From Robiginitomaculum sp. (GTDB lineage: Bacteria > Pseudomonadota > Alphaproteobacteria > Caulobacterales > Maricaulaceae): a DNA stretch of 11,215 nt. The stretch is from NCBI GenBank assembly GCA_021647375.1, contig JAKIUV010000084.1, positions 1-11,215 of the forward strand, read 5' to 3'. Both the position numbers and the translations under genes were made by a program. Of this stretch, positions 1 to 5,702 are shown piece after piece (positions within the stretch are counted from its first letter, which is position 1; each line of letters opens with the position of its first letter). The notes under the pieces are model-generated. The model saw nothing but the letters and a program-made list of their open reading frames with translations, did no database searches and was not told where the DNA came from.

Positions 1-2
1 TC

Positions 3-329
3 AACTCAAACCGCATCGCCTCCAATGTAGCACTCATCAACACCAACACCGGCTTGATCGCGAGCAATACAGACATGATCCTGTCCAACACGGCGGAGAT
101 TAAAAACCTGACCAAAGGACTGGCGGGCGTCGCGGCATTGCCAGACATGTATTTGTCACCGAACGCCAAATGGTCGGCATCTGGTGGTCTGGGCTTCTTT
201 GGCGATCAAATTGGACTTGGTGCGACCATAGCGGTGCGCGGCAATAAAAACTGGGCTTTCGGCGCCTCGATCGCCGGGGCGGAAGATACGGTCACAGGAA
301 AATTACAGTTCCGTTATGAGGATTTCTAA
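3..329 (+). CDS. Trimeric autotransporter adhesin, C-terminal end (partial)
   Basis: This is the 3' end of a gene whose start lies left of the window; 108 residues are visible. Seen: visible residues 5-36 form a heptad coiled coil with Ile at 5, 12, 19, 26 and 33 and Asn at 8, 15, 22 and 29, three of these Asn followed by Thr. This is the 'N@d' pattern (IxxNTxx) of trimeric autotransporter stalks, in which buried Asn side chains coordinate anions. A short linker (about 38-50) leads into four amphipathic, Gly-rich strands (about 55-108) ending in Phe, as expected of a YadA-type membrane anchor recognised by the BAM complex. Known for the family: three chains each give four strands to one 12-stranded barrel that exports the stalk and adhesive head. 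Inferred: a surface adhesin or autoagglutinin. The receptor cannot be judged because the head is not visible. The gene ends at an intrinsic terminator and is convergent with gloB. A TTG at 54 is only an internal codon of this open frame. Confidence 0.8.
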   Translation, partial: NSNRIASNVALINTNTGLIASNTDMILSNTAEIKNLTKGLAGVAALPDMYLSPNAKWSASGGLGFFGDQIGLGATIAVRGNKNWAFGASIAGAEDTVTGKLQFRYEDF

Positions 330-353
330 AACCCTGAAATTACGCCAATCAAG

Positions 354-387
354 AACCGCTCTCCATGAATTTGGAGGGCGGTTTTTT
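354..387 (+). terminator. Rho-independent terminator after the adhesin gene
   Basis: A 12-bp stem (arms 354-365 and 372-383, one G-T wobble) with a 6-nt loop is followed by six T (382-387). It starts 24 nt after the adhesin stop codon and its right arm touches the end of the convergent gloB. The U-tract is convincing only on the plus strand. On the minus strand the hairpin would come just after the gloB stop but lacks a good T run, so termination from that side would be weaker. Confidence 0.88.
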
Positions 388-1102
388 AAAACCTGTCTTT
401 AGCTTTACGGATTTCGCCGAGCCTTTCAGCTGTTGCTGACCGCATAAACGGGTTGGTGTTAAGCTCTGCTGCAATGGTGGTGGGGACTGTGGGCTGGTTT
501 TGTGCGCGCCGGGATTTGGCGGTTTTTACGGCGGTTTGTAAATCCAGATTGTTAGGTTCGATAGTCATCGCAAACTCTGCATTGGATAATGTGTATTCGT
601 GGGCGCAGTAGATTTTGGTTTCGCCGGGCAACTTCGCCAATTTTGCCATAGAGGTAAACATTTGCGCGGGCGTCCCCTCGAACAAGCGTCCGCACCCCAT
701 AACGAATATTGTATCGCCAACAAAAAGGCTGGCCTCATCTGGTACATAATAGGCGCAATGACCAAGTGTGTGCCCTGGTGTGTGGATGAGGTGAATGTCA
801 TATTCTCCGAACTTGAAGATGTCGCCGTCCGCTAATGCTATATCAATTCCGGGAATACGGTTTGCATCAGCTTTGGGGCCAATAATTTGCGCACCGTATT
901 TTTCTTTCAAAAACATATTGCCGCCCACATGGTCGGGGTGATGATGGGTGTTCAGGATATGGGTTAACTTTAAACCTCTGGCCTGCAACTGCTTGTCTAT
1001 CTCTGCACCGTCCGGTGTATCAATAGTTGCGCACAGGCCGGATTGTGGCTCGACCAGTAAAAAACCATAATTATCATTTAGGCAGGGAAACAGGCTTATC
1101 AT
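386..1102 (-). CDS. gloB: Hydroxyacylglutathione hydrolase (glyoxalase II)
   Basis: It hydrolyses S-D-lactoylglutathione to D-lactate and glutathione, the second step of cytosolic methylglyoxal detoxification. Seen: a 238-residue metallo-beta-lactamase fold with the HxHxDH motif at His53-His55-Asp57-His58, His111 in TPGHT, bridging Asp130 in VGDT and His168 in CAHEY. This is the full set of ligands for the two metal sites. The C-terminal helical part, with an NPFMR segment near residue 218, matches the glutathione-binding domain of true glyoxalase II, and the length is close to the usual 250. The ATG at 1102 is the first possible start and the N-terminus (MISLFPCLNDNYGF) aligns with the family. 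No Shine-Dalgarno precedes it; a promoter sits so close that the mRNA is probably leaderless. It is divergent from a methyltransferase gene, a pairing familiar from alphaproteobacteria. Confidence 0.94.
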   Translation of the reverse strand: MISLFPCLNDNYGFLLVEPQSGLCATIDTPDGAEIDKQLQARGLKLTHILNTHHHPDHVGGNMFLKEKYGAQIIGPKADANRIPGIDIALADGDIFKFGEYDIHLIHTPGHTLGHCAYYVPDEASLFVGDTIFVMGCGRLFEGTPAQMFTSMAKLAKLPGETKIYCAHEYTLSNAEFAMTIEPNNLDLQTAVKTAKSRRAQNQPTVPTTIAAELNTNPFMRSATAERLGEIRKAKDRF

Positions 1103-1109
1103 GTCAGGG

Positions 1110-1139
1110 ATTATATGGAATACTGTGGGCGCGTGTAAA
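1110..1139 (-). promoter_or_regulatory. Sigma70-type promoter of gloB, probably leaderless
   Basis: On the minus strand a -35 box TTTACA (1139-1134; five of six consensus bases) and a perfect -10 box TATAAT (1115-1110) are separated by 18 bp. Only 7 nt lie between the -10 box and the A of the gloB ATG (1102), so the expected transcription start falls on or next to the start codon. No ribosome-binding site is visible in these 7 nt, which agrees with a leaderless message. Confidence 0.7.
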
Positions 1140-1166
1140 GCGTTATAAAGTTAAAGGATAGTATAA

Positions 1167-1937
1167 GTGCGTCAAACTGTGCAAAAATTGGAGCAATTCT
1201 ACGCCAGTCGTTTGGGTGGAGCCGCGCAGGCTATGGTGTCGAGGCGCTTGCAAACCTTATGGCCGAACCTAGATGGTTTGGACGTGTTGGGCTATGGCTA
1301 CGGTATTCCGTATTTACATAACTATAATGATAGTGCGCGCAGCCTTATCTATGCGATGCCGTCTGAGCAGGGTGCCGCACGTCAGATGTCCAGCCGTGGT
1401 AATATTTCAGCCTTGACAATAGGGCATGAACTTCCATTTGCGCCGAGTGTGTTCGATAGGGTGCTGGTTGCCCACGGTTTGGAAGAAGCACTACTTATGC
1501 CAGCTTTGCTCGATGAGTTATGGCGGGTGATGAAGCCGGAAGGACGCATCGTCATTGTTGCTGCCAACCGGGCCGGGCTATGGGCGCGGGCAGACAAAAC
1601 GCCGTTTGGTACGGGGCGTCCGTTTTCGCGTACACAATTATCAAATGCACTCAAAAACAGCGGATTCGTACCATTGGTGCGTTCAGGTGCGCTATATTGT
1701 CCGCCCATGAATAAGGTTTGCGGTATGAGAATGGCCATTACGTTTGAAAAATTCGGCGAAACCGTTTGTCCGGGTTTATCCGGACTTGTGCTTGTGGAGG
1801 CGGTCAAGCGCCTGTATGCCGGACGGGACAGACGCCAAAAGAAACGCTTACGCCGACCGGATTTCAGTGGTGCAGGTGCATTAGGCGCGTCAACCAACAT
1901 CAGTCCTCTGAGGGAACAGGCGCATAATAATGACTAA
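1167..1937 (+). CDS. Class I SAM-dependent methyltransferase, substrate unknown
   Basis: A 256-residue protein of the methyltransferase type 11 (UbiE-like) family that would transfer a methyl group from S-adenosylmethionine to an unidentified acceptor. Seen: a glycine-rich SAM loop at LDVLGYGYG (38-46), a motif-IV-like strand FDRVLVAHGLEE (96-107), a helix ending in LWRVMKPEGRIVIVAANR (118-135), and a segment rich in Phe, Gly and Arg (147-154) before the C-terminal lobe. The tail (about 215-230) is very basic. The start is GTG 1167 with an AAAGGA site at 1153-1158, 8 nt upstream. The last 8 bp overlap the chorismate mutase gene, so the two are probably translationally coupled. Position next to gloB does not show a role in glyoxalase metabolism. 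The motifs fit a small-molecule or quinone methyltransferase, but no substrate can be assigned. Confidence 0.85.
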   Translation: MRQTVQKLEQFYASRLGGAAQAMVSRRLQTLWPNLDGLDVLGYGYGIPYLHNYNDSARSLIYAMPSEQGAARQMSSRGNISALTIGHELPFAPSVFDRVLVAHGLEEALLMPALLDELWRVMKPEGRIVIVAANRAGLWARADKTPFGTGRPFSRTQLSNALKNSGFVPLVRSGALYCPPMNKVCGMRMAITFEKFGETVCPGLSGLVLVEAVKRLYAGRDRRQKKRLRRPDFSGAGALGASTNISPLREQAHNND

Positions 1938-2754
1938 TCCAAGTGTAAAAATAAACGGCGATATGAAAGCTTTACGGATCGAAATTGACCGTGTTGATAC
2001 GGCACTCTTGAACCTGATTGCAGAGCGCATGGATTTGGCGGCTGCTGTGCGGCGGGCAAAATCTGGCGCTAATGTCTGGCGGCCATCGCGCGAAGAAAGC
2101 CATGTTCGCGACTTGGCGCGCAAGGCGGGCATTACCGCCCCGGAGCTTGTTTCTCATATTTGGGCGGAACTCACCAGTGCCAGCCTGACCCTGCAAGGGC
2201 CAATTGGCTTGCACATTGCGTTGGTCGGTGATGCACTGTCCCAATGGTCATTGGTACGAGACCGTTTCGGCGCATCCATTCCCGCTCACACATATCCGAC
2301 CACCAGCGCCGCATTGGCAGCAGCATTCGCTGATCTTGAGGGTGTCGCGGTTCTGCCAGCGCCCGGCGGTATGAACAATTGGTGGACGGCACTTGGCCCA
2401 GACGGAGCGATGTCGAGCATGCACATTTTGGCCGCTTTACCGCGTATTGGCAATTGGGAATGGCCGATAGCGGTAGCGGTGTCCAAGGCGGCTATAGAGC
2501 CGTCCGGGGATGATATTACTTTGATTTATATTGAAGCGGGAACCTTGGCCGCGCCGCAAACACTTGCGAAAATCTTCGAAAGCACTGGACTGTCAGCGAC
2601 ACTGCGTGCAGAAATGAACGGACGTTATTTGTATAGCATGTCCGGATACTTTACGGACGAAAATTCAGAAATTGTCCAACTATCCGAGCGGGTACACGCT
2701 CTGAAAATTATCGGCGTACTGCCGTCCCCAATTCCGCTGCCGAGGGACAGTTAA
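1930..2754 (+). CDS. Chorismate mutase (AroQ) with degenerate prephenate-dehydratase/ACT-like tail
   Basis: The N-terminal domain (about 12-90) is an AroQ-type chorismate mutase that rearranges chorismate to prephenate. The likely active-site residues are present: Arg16 (LRIEID), Arg33, Lys44 and Arg54-Glu55, corresponding to Arg11, Arg28, Lys39, Arg51 and Glu52 of the E. coli enzyme. The remaining ~180 residues look like remains of a P-protein (CM-PDT-ACT). Residues 97-145 resemble the start of the PDT domain up to the usual VVPIENS position (here AVLPAPGG). The second lobe with the TRF motif is not seen. Residues 198-270 align by pattern with the ACT regulatory domain, including an LKIIGVLPSP ending like the KVLGCYPS end of PheA. 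So dehydratase activity is unlikely. Phenylalanine or tyrosine control is possible but unproven. The ATG overlaps the upstream gene by 8 bp; tyrA begins on the base after its stop. An internal Met12 (1963) is an alternative start. Confidence 0.8.
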   Translation: MTNPSVKINGDMKALRIEIDRVDTALLNLIAERMDLAAAVRRAKSGANVWRPSREESHVRDLARKAGITAPELVSHIWAELTSASLTLQGPIGLHIALVGDALSQWSLVRDRFGASIPAHTYPTTSAALAAAFADLEGVAVLPAPGGMNNWWTALGPDGAMSSMHILAALPRIGNWEWPIAVAVSKAAIEPSGDDITLIYIEAGTLAAPQTLAKIFESTGLSATLRAEMNGRYLYSMSGYFTDENSEIVQLSERVHALKIIGVLPSPIPLPRDS

Positions 2755-3687
2755 ATGACGACACAACACATATACACAAATATCCTGATTGTTGGCGGTG
2801 GGCTTATCGGGTCGTCTATCGCCCGCGCATGCCGGGAATACGGTGCGGCGGGACGCGTTGTTATAACAGATAAAGATGCTGTCGTTCGTGCATCGCTGCG
2901 TAGTCTTGATATATGCGATGCGGTGATGGACACCGCCGAGCCGGCAGATGCAGATTTGGTCATTCTCGCCGTGCCGCCCGGCTCTATTGTGGATACTGCC
3001 AAAGCCTTGCTTGCACAAATGAAACCGGGGGCAATTTTGACAGACGTTGGGTCTGTTAAAGGGGATGTTGTGCAAAATATAGCGCCGCTATTGACAGCAG
3101 ATATAGAATTTATCGGCGGGCATCCCATTGCAGGCACTGAGCAAAGCGGGCCAGAAGCAGGCTTTGCAAGCCTGTTCACAGACCGCTGGTGTATCCTGAC
3201 ACCAGAAGATGAAAAGAGCAAATCCGCCCAAATCCTCAAAAAGTTCTGGCAGTCTCTCGGCTCGCGTGTAGCTTTCATGGATGCAAAACACCACGATCTG
3301 GTATTGGCCACTACCTCGCATTTACCCCATCTCATTGCCTATGCTTTGGTCGGCACGGCCACGGATATGGAGACAGTGACACGCGGGGAAGTGGTCAAAT
3401 ATTCGGCTGGCGGATTTCGCGATTTCACCCGCATCGCCGCCTCTGACCCGGTGATGTGGCGCGATGTGTTCTTGCAAAATAGAGACGCGGTGCTTGACGT
3501 ACTTGGCCGTTATATTCAAGATCTGACCGCTCTCAAAACAGCCGTGCGCTGGGGCGACGGCGAAACTCTGCTCAAAGAATTCACAAAAACCCGCGACATA
3601 AGACATAGGATTATCGATGCAGGCCAAGACAGCGCCACACCAAATTTTGGCCGCGATGCTGCTGGGGACGATGACGGAGTGGAATGA
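2755..3687 (+). CDS. tyrA: Prephenate dehydrogenase / cyclohexadienyl dehydrogenase
   Basis: It oxidatively decarboxylates prephenate (or arogenate) to 4-hydroxyphenylpyruvate (or tyrosine) in tyrosine synthesis. Seen in 310 residues: the dinucleotide-binding loop GGGLIGSS (14-21); an acidic residue at the end of strand 2 (Asp39), which favours NAD over NADP; VGSVKGD (98-104); the catalytic His123 in GGHPIAGTEQSG; SHLPHLIAYAL near 187-197; and GGFRDFTRIA near 220, a family signature. There is no ACT domain, so feedback control may come from the ACT-like tail of the upstream mutase or be absent. The start ATG follows the upstream stop directly, with GAGGGA at 2742-2747, 7 nt before it. The upstream protein makes prephenate, so product and substrate are paired in the operon. 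The last ~20 residues, rich in Asp and Gly, look like a variable tail. Convergent with dprA, 42 bp away. Confidence 0.92.
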   Translation: MTTQHIYTNILIVGGGLIGSSIARACREYGAAGRVVITDKDAVVRASLRSLDICDAVMDTAEPADADLVILAVPPGSIVDTAKALLAQMKPGAILTDVGSVKGDVVQNIAPLLTADIEFIGGHPIAGTEQSGPEAGFASLFTDRWCILTPEDEKSKSAQILKKFWQSLGSRVAFMDAKHHDLVLATTSHLPHLIAYALVGTATDMETVTRGEVVKYSAGGFRDFTRIAASDPVMWRDVFLQNRDAVLDVLGRYIQDLTALKTAVRWGDGETLLKEFTKTRDIRHRIIDAGQDSATPNFGRDAAGDDDGVE

Positions 3688-3729
3688 GGGTTAGGTGAGT
3701 GGTGAATGGCTGGTAAAACACTCAATATC

Positions 3730-4860
3730 TTAAATATTTAAACTTATCCGCCCGTCTACCTCAACCAATATCTCTCCGGCGAGTTCTAATTCTAGCAGAG
3801 CGGCGCTGGCTATGGGGAAAGCTATTCCGGATTGCCGGATAATTTCGTCGCGGATTGTCGGGGTGGGGGAACATAGGCCGAGCAGGATGGTGCGAGCCGC
3901 GTCTATGTCGGCCTCTACATCGTCCCAATTTATCTCTGGTTGGTCGTAGCCGTCCCGCGTTTCCTCAAACAGGTCTTCGAAATCGTGCAAGCTTGGATTA
4001 GCGAGGACATGCAATATATCTTCGGTGTTCTCAATCAACGCCGCACCTTGTTGGATGAGGCGGTTACAGCCTTTGGTGCGCGGATCGAGGGGGGAGCCGG
4101 GGGCAGCCATAACCTCGCGGTTTTGCTCCAGCGCATAGCGGGCGGTGATCAGCGTGCCGGAACGTTCGGCGGCTTCGATGACCACGACGCCCTGGCACAG
4201 GCCGGAAATGATGCGGTTACGGCGCGGGAAATCGCGGGCGGTGGCGCGGTAGCCTAAGGGGCTTTCGGAAACGAGTGCGCCGCGCTGGCGCATTTGCGCA
4301 AACAGTTCTGCATTTTGCCTGGGATAGACATGGTCAACACCGCCGCCCAGCACGCCGACCGTGCCCGTGTCCAGCGCCCCTAAATGGGCTTGGGCATCTA
4401 TGCCCCGTGCCAAGCCCGAAACCACAGTAAAACCTTGCGCACCCAATTCCCCTGCAATATGTCTGGCAAATCTAAGGCCAATGGCGGACGCATTACGCGA
4501 GCCGATAATGGCGACGCAGGGCTTGTGCATCAGGTCAACATCCCCCAGCACGCTAATCACGGGTGGGGTCGGGGTCACGGCCTTTAGATATTTCGGGAAG
4601 TCGGGTTCGCATGAACACAGTAGGCGCACACCCAATTCGTCATTGGCTTGCATTTCGCGCTCTATATCTTCCAAGGGCGGAATAACCATTTTGGCTTGTC
4701 GGCCACCCCGTGCCGCCAACCTTGGCAGGGCGGTGAGGGCGTCTGCCGCATTGCCGTAACGCATTATTAGCCCGTTAAAGGCCACAGGGCCGACAGTTGT
4801 TGTGCGAATGAGGCGGAGCCAGTCGCGGCGCTCGGCGAAGGAAAGTTCGTGCCCGCTCAC
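3730..4860 (-). CDS. dprA: DNA-processing protein DprA (Smf)
   Basis: It binds incoming single-stranded DNA and loads RecA during natural transformation; many bacteria not known to be competent also carry it. Seen in 376 residues: an N-terminal helical region (about 1-65), a Rossmann-like DprA core with GSR at 120-122, SGLARGID at 148-155, a GGGVDxxYP loop at 172-180, FPRRNRIISGL at 211-221 and EAxxxSGTLITA at 229-240, and a C-terminal winged-helix domain (about 320-376) of the type found in proteobacterial DprA. The start is GTG at 4860. It overlaps the plsY stop as GTGA, indicating translational coupling. The frame stays open 78 codons further upstream, but that part lies inside plsY and looks non-natural, so it was not used. 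It is the last gene of the pyrB-pyrC-plsY-dprA series. The topA that follows dprA in many alphaproteobacteria is absent; tyrA lies there in the opposite direction. Confidence 0.94.
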   Translation of the reverse strand: MSGHELSFAERRDWLRLIRTTTVGPVAFNGLIMRYGNAADALTALPRLAARGGRQAKMVIPPLEDIEREMQANDELGVRLLCSCEPDFPKYLKAVTPTPPVISVLGDVDLMHKPCVAIIGSRNASAIGLRFARHIAGELGAQGFTVVSGLARGIDAQAHLGALDTGTVGVLGGGVDHVYPRQNAELFAQMRQRGALVSESPLGYRATARDFPRRNRIISGLCQGVVVIEAAERSGTLITARYALEQNREVMAAPGSPLDPRTKGCNRLIQQGAALIENTEDILHVLANPSLHDFEDLFEETRDGYDQPEINWDDVEADIDAARTILLGLCSPTPTIRDEIIRQSGIAFPIASAALLELELAGEILVEVDGRISLNI

Positions 4861-5456
4861 TTCTTTGCGCCTATTTTGGGTTCGGTTTTTGCCAAGATAC
4901 GCCCGATATTCTCCCGGTGACGCAAGATAATAATCGCCCCGAGAACTACGCACAGAGCAGCAATTTTTGGATAGCCCATAAAATAGGCGGCGATGGGTAC
5001 GGTGATGGAAGTGATAATGCCCGACAGGGAGACAATCCGGGTCAGGAGTGCTGATGCTATCCAGATAGCGGCGGCAACCAAGCCGATTTGCCAAAATACT
5101 GCAAACAAGACCCCGAAGTAAGTGGCTACACCTTTGCCGCCTTTAAATTTAAGCCAGACCGGATAACAGTGCCCGAACAGAGCCGCACCGCCCGCTATGA
5201 GCGACGGAACAAAGCTGAAAAAATGTGCGGCGAGCAAGGCGGCGGCGGCGGCTTTGCCCATGTCGAGCAAAAGCGTAAAGACAGCGAGTTTCTTGTCACC
5301 TGTGCGCAGGACATTGGTGGCACCAATATTGCCAGAGCCAATGTCGCGTATATCCCCGTGTCCGGCAAAGCGGGCTATGAGCAGACCAAAGGGAATAGAG
5401 CCGAGTATATACCCCAGAACCAGCGCCAAAATGTTTTCATTCCCCATCATGGACAC
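4857..5456 (-). CDS. plsY: Acyl-phosphate:glycerol-3-phosphate acyltransferase PlsY
   Basis: An inner-membrane enzyme that moves an acyl group from acyl-phosphate (made by PlsX) to glycerol-3-phosphate, the first committed step of phospholipid synthesis. Seen in 199 residues: the three conserved cytoplasmic loops, GSIPFG (19-24), GSGNIGATNVLRTG (40-53) and GHCYPVWLKFKGGKGVAT (95-112), the last two binding phosphate and glycerol phosphate, plus the C-terminal LRHRENIGR (178-186). About five hydrophobic segments are spaced as in known PlsY. GTG 5456 is preferred because an AAGGG site (5467-5463) lies 6 nt upstream; ATG at 5450 or 5447 is possible and would cost two or three residues. The stop overlaps the dprA start by GTGA. 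The upstream gap to pyrC contains a large palindromic element, which separates plsY from its operon partner by 246 bp. Confidence 0.95.
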   Translation of the reverse strand: MSMMGNENILALVLGYILGSIPFGLLIARFAGHGDIRDIGSGNIGATNVLRTGDKKLAVFTLLLDMGKAAAAALLAAHFFSFVPSLIAGGAALFGHCYPVWLKFKGGKGVATYFGVLFAVFWQIGLVAAAIWIASALLTRIVSLSGIITSITVPIAAYFMGYPKIAALCVVLGAIIILRHRENIGRILAKTEPKIGAKK

Positions 5457-5481
5457 ACCATGCCCTTAAGAGCCTTGATTG

Positions 5482-5495
5482 TCAAAAACGATTTT
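5482..5495. repeat. 14-bp direct repeat, outer copy of the pyrC end
   Basis: The 14 bases tcaaaaacgatttt are identical to 5716-5729 inside the 3' end of pyrC, and the palindromic element lies between the two copies. On the minus strand this copy sits in a frame reading R-K-I-V-F-D-N-Q-G-S-stop (stop at 5469-5467). The real end of PyrC reads G-K-I-V-F-D-A-R-G-stop. It therefore looks like either the original pyrC terminus or a target-site duplication made on insertion. Confidence 0.7.
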
Positions 5496-5506
5496 CCTAT
5501 ATCTTC

Positions 5507-5674
5507 CTTCCTCCGCCTCTTGCGGGGGAAGTACCCCGAAGGGGGATGGGGGCGCGCACCTCTTTTGTGCGCTTCCGACCTTTCGCCGTCCACTGTCGCT
5601 TGTAGCGTGCAAGAGCACGCGCCCCCATCGCCTCCGCTACGCTCCGGCACTTCCCCCGTGAAAAACGGAGGAAG
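5507..5674. repeat. Large imperfect palindrome between pyrC and plsY
   Basis: About 168 bp folds back on itself. The outer arms cttcctccg (5507-5515) and cggaggaag (5666-5674) are exact inverse complements. Inside them, cgggggaagt (from 5523) pairs with acttcccccg (to 5658), and gatgggggcgcg (from 5555) with cgcgcccccatc (to 5629). GC-rich intergenic palindromes of this general look are dispersed through many alphaproteobacterial genomes and resemble non-autonomous REP- or MITE-like elements. In the transcript it would make a long hairpin between pyrC and plsY that could end, pause or protect the mRNA. No transposase lies inside. A smaller hairpin, ggcac-tga-gtgcc (5685-5697), follows. Small open frames that cross it are by-products of the repeat. 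Confidence 0.8.
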
Positions 5675-5684
5675 AAAATGTGTA

Positions 5685-5697
5685 GGCACTGAGTGCC
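5685..5697. repeat. Small perfect hairpin just after pyrC
   Basis: A 5-bp perfect stem ggcac/gtgcc with a 3-nt loop lies between the pyrC stop and the large palindrome. There is no T run on either strand, so it is not a typical terminator. It may be part of the inserted element. Confidence 0.5.
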
Positions 5698-5702
5698 GAT
5701 AT

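Noticed and set aside
1382..1900. 172-codon frame antisense to the methyltransferase
   Set aside because: Ser/Pro/Arg-rich shadow of a real gene, with no domain or start signal.
3696..3724. Inverted repeat tgagtg/cactca between tyrA and dprA as a bidirectional terminator
   Set aside because: Only a 6-bp stem with a 17-nt loop and no T run on either strand.
4861..5094. Extended dprA reading frame starting inside plsY
   Set aside because: The added residues are rich in His, Arg and Cys, match no DprA region and lie fully within plsY; the GTG at 4860 overlapping the plsY stop fits better.
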